The notes: a model not told the origin generated them from the sequence alone. A stretch of 64,000 nucleotides of DNA from Sphingomonas sp. (GCA_013001055.1 JABDNH010000007.1:124001-188000), one strand, 5' to 3'; shown: positions 8,411 through 19,603, counted from the stretch's first letter. Program-made: numbers and translations.

Positions 8411-9118
8411 ATGCGAGTATTGCTGATCGAAGACGAAGCGACGATCGCCAAGAGCATCGAGCTCATGCTGTCGACTGAGGGATTCAACACCTACACGACC
8501 GATCTTGGCGAAGAAGGCCTCGATTTGGGAAAGCTGTATGATTACGACATCATCCTGCTGGACCTCAATTTGCCGGACATGCACGGCTATGATGTCCTCA
8601 AGAAGTTGCGCACCGCGAAAGTTCAGACGCCGGTCCTGATCCTGTCGGGCATCGGCGAGATGGATTCGAAGGTTCGCGCGCTGGGCTTTGGCGCCGACGA
8701 CTATGTCACCAAGCCGTTCCACCGCGATGAACTCGTTGCCCGCATCCACGCCATCGTGCGACGTTCGAAGGGCCACTCGCAATCGGTCATCCGCACCGGC
8801 AAGCTGGCGGTCAACCTCGACGCCAAGACGGTCGAAGTGGACGGCAACCGCGTCCACCTCACCGGCAAGGAATATGCGATGCTGGAGCTCTTGTCGCTCC
8901 GTAAGGGCACCACGCTCACCAAGGAAATGTTCCTCAACCACCTCTATGGTGGCATGGACGAACCCGAGCTCAAGATCATCGACGTCTTCATCTGCAAGCT
9001 GCGCAAGAAGCTCAGCCTTGCGTGCGGCGGCGACAATTATATCGAAACCGTCTGGGGTCGCGGCTATGTGCTGCGCGAACAGGAAGAAGACAAAAAGGCC
9101 GCCACCGAGGCCGCCTGA
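8411..9118 (+). CDS. ctrA: Cell-cycle master response regulator CtrA
   Basis: This 235-aa OmpR-family regulator has an N-terminal receiver ([20 protein letters not shown]) with the phospho-acceptor Asp in [17 protein letters not shown] and the Lys in [11 protein letters not shown]-terminal winged helix ([37 protein letters not shown]...[11 protein letters not shown]) follows. The sequence is close to CtrA across alphaproteobacteria, which controls division, polarity and motility genes; in sphingomonads it may be non-essential. The C-terminus ends KKAATEAA, the hydrophobic Ala pair usual for ClpXP turnover. It is a single gene with its own promoter and terminator. Confidence 0.97.
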   Translation: MRVLLIEDEATIAKSIELMLSTEGFNTYTTDLGEEGLDLGKLYDYDIILLDLNLPDMHGYDVLKKLRTAKVQTPVLILSGIGEMDSKVRALGFGADDYVTKPFHRDELVARIHAIVRRSKGHSQSVIRTGKLAVNLDAKTVEVDGNRVHLTGKEYAMLELLSLRKGTTLTKEMFLNHLYGGMDEPELKIIDVFICKLRKKLSLACGGDNYIETVWGRGYVLREQEEDKKAATEAA

Positions 9119-9141
9119 CGAATTTCTCCTAGCGGGGGAGC

Positions 9142-9176
9142 AAGGGCGTCGCTTGGGGGAGCGGCGCCCTTTTTTG
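9142..9176 (+). terminator. Rho-independent terminator of ctrA
   Basis: A 12-bp stem (AAGGGCGTCGCT / AGCGGCGCCCTT, one G-T wobble) with loop TGGGGG is followed by a run of T, 23 nt after the ctrA stop. Confidence 0.8.
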
Positions 9177-9192
9177 TTGCTGCTGCAATCCG

Positions 9193-10017
9193 CTAGTCGA
9201 TCTTGAGCTTGTCGCCCTTTGCTGCAGTTCGAATCCGCGCTGGCGGCGCCTTCTTGCGCAATTCGGGATCGACGTTCGGCGCCGGCGCATCCATCGAGCG
9301 CCAGCCATCACGCCCCAGGCGCTCCATCGGCCTGAACTTGGCCTTGTATGCCATGCGCTCTGATCCCTCGACCCAGTAGCCGAGATAGACATAGGGCAAC
9401 TTCGCCCGCGCCGCGCGGATGATGTGATCGAGGATGATGTAAGTGCCCAGCCCCTTGCGCGCTCCAGGGCCGCAATCGAAAAAGCTGTAGATCATCGAAA
9501 GACCGTCGGATTGCTGGTCGGTCAGGCATGCCCCGACAAGCTTGCCGGGTTTGCCGTCCACACTCGGTTCGCGATATTCGACCATGTAGGTCTGAACCGG
9601 CGTCTGTTCGACCATGTCGGCGAAATCATGTTCGTCCATCTCGGCCATGCCGCCACCGGGGTGCCGCTGCGACAGATAAGTCTGCAGGAGTTCGTATTGC
9701 TCCTCTGTGGTCCACGGCTTGCATGCCGTTACCTCGAGGTCGGCATTGGCGCGCAGCATACGACGCTGCGTTTTGCGAGCTTTAAACTGAGTCGCCTTCA
9801 CCCGCACTGACACGCAGGCCGAGCAATCGATACAGCTGGGACGGTAGGCCACCGACTGGCTGCGGCGGAACCCGATTCGTCCGAGTGCTTCGTTGAGTTC
9901 GCTCGCGTGAAGGCCGTTCAATTCAGTGAACACCTTCCGCTCCACCTTGCCTTCCAAATAAGGGCAAGGTGCCGGATTGGTGACAAAAAATTTGGGGAAG
10001 CGAAATGGTGCGCTCAC
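9193..10017 (-). CDS. bpt: Aspartate/glutamate leucyltransferase (Bpt)
   Basis: This enzyme transfers leucine from Leu-tRNA to proteins with N-terminal Asp/Glu, marking them for ClpS/ClpAP degradation (N-end rule). The protein shows the family N-domain with cysteines ([34 protein letters not shown]). The GNAT-like C-domain has [25 protein letters not shown] and [16 protein letters not shown]. The track starts 80 codons too early. The GTG at 10017 has AGGAGAGG 5 nt upstream and gives 274 aa starting just before the conserved APFRFPKFF. An ATG at 10044 is the alternative. Confidence 0.9.
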   Translation of the reverse strand: MSAPFRFPKFFVTNPAPCPYLEGKVERKVFTELNGLHASELNEALGRIGFRRSQSVAYRPSCIDCSACVSVRVKATQFKARKTQRRMLRANADLEVTACKPWTTEEQYELLQTYLSQRHPGGGMAEMDEHDFADMVEQTPVQTYMVEYREPSVDGKPGKLVGACLTDQQSDGLSMIYSFFDCGPGARKGLGTYIILDHIIRAARAKLPYVYLGYWVEGSERMAYKAKFRPMERLGRDGWRSMDAPAPNVDPELRKKAPPARIRTAAKGDKLKID

Positions 10018-10102
10018 CCGGCCCTCTCCTGCTTGTAGCTTCATTGAAACAATAGGCCGTGCGTTAAGGGTTTGGCAACGGTTTGCCACCCGGGCTTGCA
10101 GT

Positions 10103-10148
10103 AAAAGGAGCCCACTGTCCCGCGATAAGACAGACCAGGCTCCCAAAA
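10103..10148 (-). terminator. Putative terminator of ilvA
   Basis: Nested inverted repeats GGAGCC/GGCTCC and CTGTC/GACAG lie downstream of the ilvA stop. TTTT follows on the minus strand and a run of A precedes, so it could work in both directions. Confidence 0.5.
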
Positions 10149-10166
10149 AGCGCCGTTTTTCGAGCT

Positions 10167-11378
10167 TCAGATACGGGTGGTGCGATCTACAGCGAAGCCG
10201 CATTGCTCCAGCGCCTCGACCAGCCGGTCGATCGCTTCGGCGTCGCGCGCCTGGCATTCCACTTCGATCATCGTGTCCTTGGCCGGCAGCGCAGTAAAGA
10301 CCCGCTGGTGATTCGTCTCGAGGATGTTGACGCGGTGTTCATGGAACTTGGTGGTAATTGCCGCGAGCGCACCGGGACGATCCTCCGCCGCGATACGAAA
10401 ACGCGCGATCCGGCCCTGACGAACCAGTTCACGCATCAGCACATTGGCGAGCAGCGACGTGTCGATGTTTCCGCCGCACAGAACGGTGCCGACCTTCCTG
10501 CCAGCAAAGCGATCGGGATTGGCCAGCATGGCGGCCAGCCCCGCGGCCCCCGCCCCCTCGACCACGCTTTTTTCGACCGCCACCAGCAATGCGACGGCAT
10601 GTTCGATATCGTCCTCAGGCACCAGGTCGATACGGTCGACCAGATCCTTGATGATCTCGCGCGTTTTCCAGCCCGGATGCTTGACCGCGATCCCTTCGGC
10701 CAGCGTGTCGCCACCGATCTCGATCGCACTCCCCTCGATGATGTTTTTCATCGCCGGGAACATGGCGGCTTCGACGCCGACGATCTCGATGTCGGGATTG
10801 ATCGCCTTGGCAGCAGTGGCGATGCCGCTGATCAGCCCGCCACCACCGATCGGCACCACCAACATGTCCAGATGAGGCGCGGCTTCAAGCATTTCGAGCC
10901 CCACGGTTCCTTGCCCCGCGATGATGTCCTCGTCATCGAATGGATGGACGAAAACATAGCCTTTCTCGTCTTCCAGCTCGCGCGCGTAGCCGTAGGCGTC
11001 GTCGAATACCTTGCCGTGCAGGACGACATTGGCACCGTGCCCCTCGGTCTGGACGACCTTCATCGTCGGGGTGGGCTCGGGCATCACGATGGTGACGGGG
11101 ATGCCAAGTCGCGCACCATGATAGGCAACCGCCTGTGCGTGGTTGCCGGCAGAAGCCGCAATGACGCCGCGCGTCATTTCCTCTTCGGTCAGCTGGCTCA
11201 GCTTGTTGAGCGCGCCGCGCTCCTTGTATGCTGCGGTGAACTGCAAATTCTCGAACTTCAACCAAACTTCCGCGCCGATGATCTCGGACAGGGTGCGGCT
11301 GTGGTTCATGGGGGTCTTGACGACCTGCCCTTCGATGCGCCCTGCAGCGGCGCGAATATCGTCAATGGTTACGCTCAT
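10167..11378 (-). CDS. ilvA: Threonine ammonia-lyase (threonine dehydratase)
   Basis: This PLP enzyme deaminates L-threonine to 2-oxobutanoate, the first step to isoleucine. The 403-aa form has the PLP-Lys in [11 protein letters not shown], the phosphate-binding glycine loop [15 protein letters not shown], and a C-terminal ACT domain ([34 protein letters not shown]). This short, single-ACT layout is common in alphaproteobacteria. The track ORF is 610 aa because the antisense frame is open. The real ATG is at 11378 ([17 protein letters not shown]). It is divergent from the amidohydrolase at 11457. Confidence 0.93.
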   Translation of the reverse strand: MSVTIDDIRAAAGRIEGQVVKTPMNHSRTLSEIIGAEVWLKFENLQFTAAYKERGALNKLSQLTEEEMTRGVIAASAGNHAQAVAYHGARLGIPVTIVMPEPTPTMKVVQTEGHGANVVLHGKVFDDAYGYARELEDEKGYVFVHPFDDEDIIAGQGTVGLEMLEAAPHLDMLVVPIGGGGLISGIATAAKAINPDIEIVGVEAAMFPAMKNIIEGSAIEIGGDTLAEGIAVKHPGWKTREIIKDLVDRIDLVPEDDIEHAVALLVAVEKSVVEGAGAAGLAAMLANPDRFAGRKVGTVLCGGNIDTSLLANVLMRELVRQGRIARFRIAAEDRPGALAAITTKFHEHRVNILETNHQRVFTALPAKDTMIEVECQARDAEAIDRLVEALEQCGFAVDRTTRI

Positions 11379-11456
11379 GATGAAATCGCGCCTAGCCCTT
11401 CCCAAGCCTATCGACAATGCTATGCATTTGACGCACCGCAACAAGTAAGGACCACC

Positions 11457-13088
11457 ATGACCCGCCTGCTGATCGCCGCTTCCGCTCTTGCCCTGGCCGC
11501 TCCGGCACATGCCGACACGCTTTATACCAATGTAAACGGTCTGCAGGCCGACGCCGAGGGTAATCTGACGCGGTTCGCGGCGCTTCACGTCGATGACGAT
11601 GGCAAAATCATTGCGACGATCGAAGAAGGGCGCGTCCTGCCGCATGCCGACATCGCCGTGAACATGGAAGGGGCGCATGTGCTGCCCGGCCTGATCGATG
11701 CACATGGGCATGTGATGAGCCTCGGCATGGCGGCGCTGCGGCTGGACCTCGTCGGTACGACTTCGATCGAGGAATTTCAGCAGCGCCTGGCCGAATATGC
11801 CGCCGCAAATCCGGACTTGCCATGGATCCTCGGGCGCGGGTGGAACCAGGAATTGTTCGACGATCCGCGCTTCCCCACCGCTGCCGATCTCGACGCGGTC
11901 GTCAGCGACCGCCCGGTCTGGCTCGGCCGCATCGATGGCCATGCTGCAGTCGGCAATTCGAAGGCCATGGAAATTGCCGGCATCACGGCTCAAACCCAAG
12001 CGCCTGAAGGCGGCGCGATCGAGCGCCTGGCCGATGGCAGTCCCGCTGGCGTATTCGTCGATGCCGCAGAAGGATTAGTCACCAAATTTATCCCCGAACC
12101 CGATGCGCCGATGTTCGATCGCGCGCTTGCCGCGGCGCAGCAATTCGCGCTGAGCGAAGGGCTTACCGGCGTTGCCGACATGGGCACGACCGTGGACGAC
12201 TGGCTGGCGATGCGTCGCGCCGGCGACGCGGGTACGCTGAACTTGCGGATCATGAGCTATGCGGCGGGGACCGCTCCTGCGCTCAAGATCGCGGGCAATC
12301 GCCCGACGCCGTGGCTCTATGACGGCAAGCTCAGGATGGCGGGCGTAAAGCTTTACGCCGACGGCGCGCTTGGGTCGCGCGGCGCTTATCTCAAAGCGCC
12401 CTATCACGATGCGGACACGCAGGGCCTGCTATTCCAGTCGACCGAAGACCTGCTTGCGCAAGCGCGCACCGTGTCGCCCTATTTCCAGCTCGCCGTCCAC
12501 GCCATTGGCGATGGCGCCAACGACCAGGTTCTCGACGTGCTCGAGACGTTAGGCGGCGACGAGCGTCGCTGGCGGATCGAGCATGTGCAGATCCTCGATC
12601 CCGCGGACCTGCCTCGTCTCGCCGCTGCCAACGTCGTTGCCTCGATGCAGCCGGTCCACCAGACGAGCGACTGGAAAATGGCGGAAAAGCGCCTGGGTCC
12701 CGACCGGCTGGGTGCAGCCTATGCGTGGAAGAGCCTCGATGACAGCGGCGCGGTGCTGGCGTTTGGCTCCGATTTTCCGGTCGAACACCCCAACCCCTTC
12801 GTTGGCCTCAAGGTCGCGGTCAGTCGTGAAGATGCTGATGGAGAGCCCGATGGCGGCTGGATTGCGGACGAAAAAGTGTCGCTTGGCACCGCACTTGCCG
12901 GATTTACCGTAGGCGCTGCCTACGCGGGGCTGGCCGAACAGCATTTCGGCTCCCTCACCGCGGGCCGCTATGCCGACTTCATCGTCGTCGATCGCGACAT
13001 TTCCGCGATCCCGCCTGAAGCGATCGCCGATACCAAGGTGCTGGCGACCTATGTCGGCGGCAAGGAAGTCTTCCGCGCCGAGGACTGA
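11457..13088 (+). CDS. Secreted YtcJ-like amidohydrolase
   Basis: The protein is 543 aa and the true start is the ATG at 11457, not the 1001-aa track start. It begins with a signal peptide (LLIAASALALAAPAHA), then the HxH metal motif in PGLIDAHGHVMSLG. It has the YtcJ-type features DLPWILGRGWNQELF, KLYADGALGSRGAYL, HAIGDGAND, and a late Asp in AFGSDFPVEHPNPF. Family members are poorly characterised metal hydrolases. Its 3' end overlaps the convergent dsbD-like gene by 40 nt. It is distantly related to the tandem pair at 1-1883. Confidence 0.92.
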   Translation: MTRLLIAASALALAAPAHADTLYTNVNGLQADAEGNLTRFAALHVDDDGKIIATIEEGRVLPHADIAVNMEGAHVLPGLIDAHGHVMSLGMAALRLDLVGTTSIEEFQQRLAEYAAANPDLPWILGRGWNQELFDDPRFPTAADLDAVVSDRPVWLGRIDGHAAVGNSKAMEIAGITAQTQAPEGGAIERLADGSPAGVFVDAAEGLVTKFIPEPDAPMFDRALAAAQQFALSEGLTGVADMGTTVDDWLAMRRAGDAGTLNLRIMSYAAGTAPALKIAGNRPTPWLYDGKLRMAGVKLYADGALGSRGAYLKAPYHDADTQGLLFQSTEDLLAQARTVSPYFQLAVHAIGDGANDQVLDVLETLGGDERRWRIEHVQILDPADLPRLAAANVVASMQPVHQTSDWKMAEKRLGPDRLGAAYAWKSLDDSGAVLAFGSDFPVEHPNPFVGLKVAVSREDADGEPDGGWIADEKVSLGTALAGFTVGAAYAGLAEQHFGSLTAGRYADFIVVDRDISAIPPEAIADTKVLATYVGGKEVFRAED

Positions 13089-15055
13089 GCCCGCTCGACC
13101 AGCATGTCCTGCGTGATCACTTGCGGTAACTCTTCGGCCTCCCGGCCTGAAGCGTACCATAGATAGACGGGCACCGCAGCGCGCTGCATGCCCTCAAGGA
13201 AGCGCGTGATCGCGGGATCCCCGTCGGTCCAGTCGCCGACGAACACCGCGACGTCGGCGTCCTCGAACGCATCGAGCGTGGCCTGCCGCTTGATCGCGGT
13301 GCGCTCATTCACCTTGCATGTGAGGCACCAATCGGCGGTGAAATAGACGAAGACAGGACGCCCCTCCTCGCGCGCTGCGGCAACGGCATCCTCGCTCCAC
13401 GGTTCGGCAAAGTCGGGAATGGCTGCTTCGGTCGAGGGGCGATCGGGCAGGAAGACCGCGCCCGCAATGGCAAGGCCCACGCCTACCGCGAGCGCTACCC
13501 GGCCGAGCCCCGGCCGGCGGCTGCCCATCCACAAGAAAAAGACAAGGCCGGCCATCGCGGCGATCCCGGCGATGAGCGCAGTATCGCCCGCCAACCGCCA
13601 TAGCAGCCAAAGCGCCGCAAGCGCGCTCAGCCCCATCGGGATCGCAAGCCCGCGCTGTAACTTGACCATCCAGGGGCCGGGCCGCGGTAATTTCGCGCGC
13701 AAGGCGGGCACGAACGCGATCATGATGAAGGGTATGGCAAGCCCCAGCCCCAGCATCGCGAACACGCCGATCGCAGCGACCGTCGGCAGCACCAGCGCAG
13801 TGCCAAGCGCCGCGCCGAGGAATGGTCCCGCGCACGGGGTTGCCACGAAGGCCGCCACCGCACCCGCGCCCACCGAGCCCGAAGTCTCGAGATTGCCGCC
13901 CAGCGTCGGCAAGCGAAACAGGCCGGCAAGATTTGCAGTGATCGCAGTCGCCAGCAGCAGGAGCAGGAAGATGGTGCGCGGGTCCTGCAGCTGGAAGGCC
14001 CAACCCGCGGCACTACCGCCCGCACGAATTAGCAACAGCAACCCGCCAAGGCTGGCCGTGCCCAGGACCGCACCGACGGTGTAGCCAAGCGCATCACGCC
14101 GTGCTTCCCTGGCGTCGCCACCGGCGCGAGCGAGATGGACGGCCTTCATCGCCAGCACGGGAAACACGCACGGCATCAGGTTCAAGAGCAGGCCGCCAAG
14201 CAGTGCGCCGCCCAGAGCAAGCGCGACGGCGCTCATTGCGAAGGTCCCGATGCTGTCGCCGCCGCTCGGTACGCTGCCCGGCCTCGCGGTGAAGCTCAGC
14301 GCCTGACCCGGCCCCAGCGCCATGACACCTTCGACCGTGCCGAAGTCCGTCTTGGCGGGGTCTTTCACCTGAAGATCGGCGATCAGCTGGTCGCCCTTCC
14401 GTCGGAAACTTTGCGGCGCGGCATAGTCGATCACACCGTTCTGGCCGACGAAGAATTCGGGTTCGGTGACCGTGATGCTTGCGGGTAGCGGAATGGCGAT
14501 CGACACGCGGCGATCATCGACTTCGTAGGTAGCGGCGCCCGCTAATGGGCGCGGTAGCGCACGGCGATACTGGTCGAACCTGTCGCTATGATCGGCGCCC
14601 TCCCCGACCGGTATCACCACCGAGAAACTGCCTTTTTCGGGCACGCAAATCTTGTCGGTACAGGCAAGCCAGGTGCCGTGCCCGCGGATCGGCACTGTCC
14701 CGCTGTCGATCGCCGGCAGCGTCAACGTGGTGAGGATGGCATGGTCGTCCTTGTAGACATAGTTGACGAGCCCGAACGCTTCGAGCTTGGTCGGCGTGGG
14801 AAAGCGCAATTGGCCGATCTGCGCGCCCTCGGGCAGGTCCCACTCTATATTGAGCGGCAGCCCTGCCTCGCCCGGATTGAGCCAATAGCCATGCCAGCCC
14901 GGACTGGTTTCGAACACAATCGCGAGTTCGACGCTGCCGCCGCCGGTAGGCACCGGCCCCTCGGCCTCCAGGCGCGGCACGATATTCGTCGATTGCGCCG
15001 CCGCCGGAAGCGCGGCGACCAAGGCCGCCAGAATGAGGAAAAGGCGCAGGATCAT
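13049..15055 (-). CDS. DsbD-family thiol:disulfide interchange protein
   Basis: This 668-aa membrane reductase carries electrons from cytoplasmic thioredoxin to the periplasm. After a signal peptide (LFLILAALVAALPAAA) comes a periplasmic domain with a Cys pair (LACTDKICVPE). An eight-helix DsbD/CcdA core follows, with its two redox Cys in LMPCVFPVLAMK and ATPCAGPFLGAAL. A C-terminal thioredoxin-like domain has the CxxC FTADWCLTCKVNE. The ATG at 15055 places the signal peptide at the N-terminus. It follows metH by 11 nt and could be in the methionine operon. Its 3' end overlaps the convergent amidohydrolase by 40 nt. Confidence 0.9.
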   Translation of the reverse strand: MILRLFLILAALVAALPAAAQSTNIVPRLEAEGPVPTGGGSVELAIVFETSPGWHGYWLNPGEAGLPLNIEWDLPEGAQIGQLRFPTPTKLEAFGLVNYVYKDDHAILTTLTLPAIDSGTVPIRGHGTWLACTDKICVPEKGSFSVVIPVGEGADHSDRFDQYRRALPRPLAGAATYEVDDRRVSIAIPLPASITVTEPEFFVGQNGVIDYAAPQSFRRKGDQLIADLQVKDPAKTDFGTVEGVMALGPGQALSFTARPGSVPSGGDSIGTFAMSAVALALGGALLGGLLLNLMPCVFPVLAMKAVHLARAGGDAREARRDALGYTVGAVLGTASLGGLLLLIRAGGSAAGWAFQLQDPRTIFLLLLLATAITANLAGLFRLPTLGGNLETSGSVGAGAVAAFVATPCAGPFLGAALGTALVLPTVAAIGVFAMLGLGLAIPFIMIAFVPALRAKLPRPGPWMVKLQRGLAIPMGLSALAALWLLWRLAGDTALIAGIAAMAGLVFFLWMGSRRPGLGRVALAVGVGLAIAGAVFLPDRPSTEAAIPDFAEPWSEDAVAAAREEGRPVFVYFTADWCLTCKVNERTAIKRQATLDAFEDADVAVFVGDWTDGDPAITRFLEGMQRAAVPVYLWYASGREAEELPQVITQDMLVERAQSSARKTSLPPT

Positions 15056-15066
15056 TGCGCCCCGCC

Positions 15067-17682
15067 CTAGCCCGAGACTGCGCTCTCGTCGAGATTGGGT
15101 GACAACCACCTTTGGGCCGTATCGAGGTCTACGTCGCGGCGCTCCGCATACTCTTCGAGCTGGTCACGACCCACGCGTGCAACGCCGAAATAATGTGCCT
15201 GCTCATGACCGAAGTAGAAGCCCGACACGGCGCTTGCGGGCCACATCGCGAAATTCTCGGTCAACGATATACCGGCTGGCTCGCTGCCGAGCATTTCGAA
15301 CAGGATCGGTTTCAAACTGTGATCGGGACAGGCGGGGTAACCCGGCGCCGGGCGAATGCCGCGATATTTCTCCGAAATCAGCGCCTCGTTGGTCAGGTTT
15401 TCCTCCGCAGCATAGCCCCACAGGTCGGTGCGGACGTGCTGGTGCAAGCGTTCGGCAAACGCCTCCGCAAGCCGATCGGCCAGCGATTTGAGCAGGATTG
15501 CCTGGTAATCGTCGCCCGCCGCCTCGAAAGCCTTGGCGCGCTCCTCGGCGCCATGAATCGCGACCGCAAAGCCGCCGAGATGGTCGTCATCGAGTACGAA
15601 ATCGGCGAGGCACATGTTGGGGCGCCCCTCGCGTTTCTTCACTTGCTGGCGCAGCATCGGGACGCGGCGGTCACCGACGATGATATCGTCGCCGTCGCGG
15701 TGCGCCGGCCAGATCGCGCAATCGGCGCGTGCTGTCAGCCACTTTTCCGCGACGATCTTTTCCAGCATCGCATCGGCATCGCGCTTCAAGTCGCGCGCGC
15801 TTTCCCCGACGACATCGTCTTCGAGGATCGCGGGATAATTACCGTGCAATTCCCAACTGCGGAAGAACGGCGTCCAGTCGATCGTCCTCACCAGGTCATC
15901 GAGTGGCCAGTCTTCAAAATGGTGCGGGCCGGGCTTGGCGGGGGCGGGTGCCCTGCCCGCCGGGTCGAGCGCAAAGCCGTTCGCACGCGCATCTTCGAGC
16001 GTCGCCAGGGAAGACTTACCCTTGCCCTCCCGGCTCTTACGGATCTTCGCGTAATCGGCAGCAATTTCGCTGGTGTACGTATCGGCATCGTCCCCTACTA
16101 GCTTGGTCGCCACGCCCACCGCACGGCTCGCGTCGGTGACATGGATGACCGGGCCCGATCGCGCCGGCGAAATCTTCAGCGCGGTATGAACGCGGCTGGT
16201 CGTCGCCCCACCGATCAGCAGCGGGATGGTCATCCCTTCGCGCTCCATCTCCGTCGCATTGTGCACCATTTCATCGAGACTGGGCGTGATAAGGCCCGAA
16301 AGGCCGATCATGTCGGCATCGTGGCGCTTGGCAGCGGCCAAGATATCCGGCCAGCCGACCATCACGCCGAGATCGATCACTTCATAGCCGTTACATTGCA
16401 GCACGACGCCGACAATATTCTTGCCGATATCGTGCACGTCCCCCTTGACGGTGGCCATGACGATGCGGCCCTTGTTGGCGTTGGCCTTGCCGACATTCTC
16501 TACTTCGATGAAGGGCAGCAGGTGCGCCACCGCCTTCTTCATGACGCGCGCCGATTTGACGACCTGCGGCAAGAACATCTTGCCCGACCCGAACAGGTCG
16601 CCGACGCGGTTCATGCCGTCCATCAACGGCCCTTCGATGACCTCGATGGCGCGGCCCGCGCTCTGCCGTGCTTCCTCGACATCGGCGACGATATGCTTGT
16701 CATTGCCCTTGACCAGCGCATGGGCAAGCCGCTCGGCGACCGGCTCGTCGCGCCATGCGGTATCGCTTGCGTTGGCCTTGGCGCCGCCCTGGTGCCGCTG
16801 CGCTAGCTCGATCAGTTTCTCGGTCGCGCCCTCATGCCGATCGAACAGCACATCCTCGCACGCATCGCGTAGCTCGGGATCGATCTCGTCATAGACGTCG
16901 AGTTGGCCGGCATTGACGATGGCCATGCCCAGACCCGCCGGGATGGCGTGGTATAGGAACACGCTGTGCAGCGCGCGGCGTACCGTTTCGTTGCCGCGGA
17001 ATGAAAAGCTGAGGTTCGACAAGCCGCCCGAGATATGCGCGTGTGGGCAGCGCTTGCGGATTTCGGTGCAGGCCTCGATGAAATCGATGCCGTATCGACG
17101 ATGCTCGTCGATGCCTGTCGCGATCGCAAAGATGTTGGGATCGAAGATGATGTCGTAGGGCGGGAAGCCGTCCTCCACCAGAAGGTCGTAAGCCCGCTTG
17201 CAAATCTCGACCTTGCGTTCCTTGGTGTCGGCCTGTCCGGTTTCGTCGAATGCCATTACGACGACCGCTGCACCGTAGCCGCGCACCTTGCGCGCAAGGT
17301 GGAGAAATTCCTCCTCGCCTTCCTTCAGGCTGATCGAATTGACGATTGGCTTTCCGGGCACGACCTTGAGCCCCGCCTCGATCACCTCCCATTTGGAGCT
17401 GTCGACCATCACCGGCACGCGCGCAATGTCGGGCTCGGCGGCGATGCGCTTCAAGAACGTGTCCATCGCGGCGACGCCATCGAGCAGCGCCTCGTCCATG
17501 TTCACATCGATGATCTGCGCGCCGTTTTCGACCTGCTGGCGGGCAACTTCCACAGCGGTGTCGTAATCGTCATTGAGGATCAGCTTCTTGAAGCGCGCAG
17601 ACCCGGTCACGTTCGTGCGCTCGCCGATCATGACGAAGCGATTGGCGAGATCGGTATTTTGTTGAGGGAGCGGAGCGTTCAT
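15067..17682 (-). CDS. metH: Methionine synthase, folate/cobalamin/activation part (split MetH)
   Basis: This is the cobalamin-dependent transfer of a methyl group from methyl-THF to homocysteine. The 871-aa protein holds the C-terminal modules only. They are a pterin-binding domain ([18 protein letters not shown]...[13 protein letters not shown]), a cap plus B12-binding domain with the lower-ligand motif [14 protein letters not shown], and the AdoMet-dependent reactivation domain with [12 protein letters not shown]. The homocysteine/zinc module is the separate upstream gene, whose TGA shares an A with this ATG (TGATG). The track start reads into that gene. The split is real, since both parts have complete domain ends. 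Confidence 0.95.
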   Translation of the reverse strand: MNAPLPQQNTDLANRFVMIGERTNVTGSARFKKLILNDDYDTAVEVARQQVENGAQIIDVNMDEALLDGVAAMDTFLKRIAAEPDIARVPVMVDSSKWEVIEAGLKVVPGKPIVNSISLKEGEEEFLHLARKVRGYGAAVVVMAFDETGQADTKERKVEICKRAYDLLVEDGFPPYDIIFDPNIFAIATGIDEHRRYGIDFIEACTEIRKRCPHAHISGGLSNLSFSFRGNETVRRALHSVFLYHAIPAGLGMAIVNAGQLDVYDEIDPELRDACEDVLFDRHEGATEKLIELAQRHQGGAKANASDTAWRDEPVAERLAHALVKGNDKHIVADVEEARQSAGRAIEVIEGPLMDGMNRVGDLFGSGKMFLPQVVKSARVMKKAVAHLLPFIEVENVGKANANKGRIVMATVKGDVHDIGKNIVGVVLQCNGYEVIDLGVMVGWPDILAAAKRHDADMIGLSGLITPSLDEMVHNATEMEREGMTIPLLIGGATTSRVHTALKISPARSGPVIHVTDASRAVGVATKLVGDDADTYTSEIAADYAKIRKSREGKGKSSLATLEDARANGFALDPAGRAPAPAKPGPHHFEDWPLDDLVRTIDWTPFFRSWELHGNYPAILEDDVVGESARDLKRDADAMLEKIVAEKWLTARADCAIWPAHRDGDDIIVGDRRVPMLRQQVKKREGRPNMCLADFVLDDDHLGGFAVAIHGAEERAKAFEAAGDDYQAILLKSLADRLAEAFAERLHQHVRTDLWGYAAEENLTNEALISEKYRGIRPAPGYPACPDHSLKPILFEMLGSEPAGISLTENFAMWPASAVSGFYFGHEQAHYFGVARVGRDQLEEYAERRDVDLDTAQRWLSPNLDESAVSG

Positions 17683-18725
17683 CAGGCGGCCACCCGCAGC
17701 GTCTCGAGCCCCGCCAGCAGCATCGCATCGTCGCGCACGGGCAGCGCACGCGGTGATGCACCTTCGCAAGCCTTGGCGATGGCGGCGATATGCTCGGGCG
17801 TCGTTCCGCAGCAGCCGCCGACGATGTTGACGAGCCCTTCATCGAGCCATTCGCTGACCTGGCGCGCGGTATCGGCGGCGGCCTCGTCATATTCGCCCAG
17901 GTCATTGGGAAGGCCGGCATTCGGGTAGGCCATGACCAGCCCCGGCGCCTTGCCGGTAAGCGCTTTTAGGTGCGGGCGAAGCGCCTCGGCACCGAAGCTG
18001 CAATTGAGACCTACGGTGAGCGGATTGGCATGCGCGATGGTCGCCCAGAAGCCTTCGACCGTATGGCCGGACAGATTACGCCCCGACAGGTCAGTCAGCG
18101 TCATCGAAATCATGATCGGCAGTTCGCGGCCGAGCGCGGTTTCGGCTTCACGCACCGCCATGATCGCGGCCTTGGCATTGAGCGTGTCGAATATTGTCTC
18201 GATCAGGATGAAGTCTACGCCGCCTTCGGCCAGCGCCTCGACCTGCTCTCGATAGACGCCTTTTACGTGGTCGAAGGTCACTTCGCGATAGCCGGGGTCG
18301 CTGACGTCGGGGGATAACGACAATGTCTTGTTGGTGGGCCCGACGGCGCCCGCGACAAAAATGGGCTTGTCGTCAGTGCCGTGCGCATCGGCAACGCGGC
18401 GAATGATTTTCGCAGCCTCGACGTTGATCGCGCGCACCAGCTTTTCGGCACCATAGTCGGCCTGGCTGATCGCGTTGGCGTTGAACGTGTTGGTGGCGAG
18501 CAGGTCTGCGCCTGCCTTGGCAAAGCGCGCTGCAATGCTTTCGATCACCGCGGGTGCGGTGAGGTTCAACAGATCGTTATTGCCGCGCTGTTCGTGGCCC
18601 AGCGTCATGTCCCCTGCGAAGTCGGCTTCCTTGAGCAACTCGCGCTGGATCATCGTGCCGTAGGCGCCGTCCTTGACGAGCACACGCTTGGCCGCAGCCG
18701 TCCTGAAGGCTTGCGCCGCGTTCAT
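17682..18725 (-). CDS. metH: Methionine synthase, homocysteine-binding part (split MetH)
   Basis: This 347-aa homocysteine S-methyltransferase module starts [21 protein letters not shown]. The three zinc cysteines are visible in [14 protein letters not shown] and [12 protein letters not shown]. It would bind and activate homocysteine while the downstream protein supplies methyl-cobalamin, so the two chains must meet in trans. The ATG at 18725 overlaps the metF stop by ATGA, and its stop overlaps the next start by TGATG. The operon is therefore tightly coupled, which should fix near-equal synthesis of the two chains. Confidence 0.93.
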   Translation of the reverse strand: MNAAQAFRTAAAKRVLVKDGAYGTMIQRELLKEADFAGDMTLGHEQRGNNDLLNLTAPAVIESIAARFAKAGADLLATNTFNANAISQADYGAEKLVRAINVEAAKIIRRVADAHGTDDKPIFVAGAVGPTNKTLSLSPDVSDPGYREVTFDHVKGVYREQVEALAEGGVDFILIETIFDTLNAKAAIMAVREAETALGRELPIMISMTLTDLSGRNLSGHTVEGFWATIAHANPLTVGLNCSFGAEALRPHLKALTGKAPGLVMAYPNAGLPNDLGEYDEAAADTARQVSEWLDEGLVNIVGGCCGTTPEHIAAIAKACEGASPRALPVRDDAMLLAGLETLRVAA

Positions 18726-19603
18726 CGCTTCACTCCCAGCATGTGACAAATCGCCCAGCTCAACGCCGCCCGGTTGAGCGTGTAGAAATGGAAATGACGA
18801 ACCCCGCCCGCATATAGCCGTCCGCACAATTCGGCAGCGGCCGTCGCGGCGATCAGATCGCGTGCCCGCGGCACATCGTCGAGCCCTTCGAACTTCTTGT
18901 CCATCCAATCGGGAATGGCGGTGCCGCACTGCTGCGCGAACTGGCGGGTGCGTGCGACATTGGTCACCGGCAGGATGCCCGGTACCAGCTCGACCTGCCG
19001 CCCGCGCGCCGCCACCTTTTCCTGCAAGTCGAAGAAAGCGTCCGGCCTGAAGAAGAATTGCGTAATGGCGCGGTTCGCGCCGGCGTCGATCTTACGCAGC
19101 AAGTGATCGATATCACTGTCACTGCTTTGCGCTTCGGGATGCGTTTCGGGATAGGCGGCGACCGAAATGTCGAAATCGGCGACCTCCTTGAGCCCCGCAA
19201 CCAGCTCGGCTGCATTCGCATAGCCGTCCGGGTGCGGCGTGAAGCGTTCGCCATCAGGCGGATCGCCGCGCAGCGCCACGATATGCCGCACGCCGGCATC
19301 CCAATAGGCCCTGGCGATGTCCTGCACTTCATCGCGGCTCGCATTCACGCAGGTGAGGTGCGCCGCAGGGGTAAGAGGCGTTTCCTCAACGATGCGTTTG
19401 ACCGTTTCATGCGTGCGCTCACGGGTTGAACCGCCGGCGCCATACGTTACCGACACGAAGCGCGGACCGAGCGGCGCGAGTTCTCCGATAACGCTCCACA
19501 ATTTCTCCTGCGCCTTGTCGGTCTTGGGCGGGAAAAATTCGAAACTGACTTCGACGTCGCCCGCCGTATGTTCAAACAGGGGACTGGGATGCTGTACTGT
19601 CAT
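18722..19603 (-). CDS. metF: Methylenetetrahydrofolate reductase
   Basis: This 293-aa flavoprotein reduces 5,10-methylene-THF to 5-methyl-THF, the methyl donor for the MetH pair encoded just downstream. VSFEFFPPKTDKAQEKLW carries the conserved Glu. RFVSVTYGAGGSTRERT, HIVALRGDPP and FFRPDAFFD are typical MetF motifs. It lies between the ArsR-methyltransferase gene and metH, with ATGA overlaps on both sides. Confidence 0.96.
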   Translation of the reverse strand: MTVQHPSPLFEHTAGDVEVSFEFFPPKTDKAQEKLWSVIGELAPLGPRFVSVTYGAGGSTRERTHETVKRIVEETPLTPAAHLTCVNASRDEVQDIARAYWDAGVRHIVALRGDPPDGERFTPHPDGYANAAELVAGLKEVADFDISVAAYPETHPEAQSSDSDIDHLLRKIDAGANRAITQFFFRPDAFFDLQEKVAARGRQVELVPGILPVTNVARTRQFAQQCGTAIPDWMDKKFEGLDDVPRARDLIAATAAAELCGRLYAGGVRHFHFYTLNRAALSWAICHMLGVKR

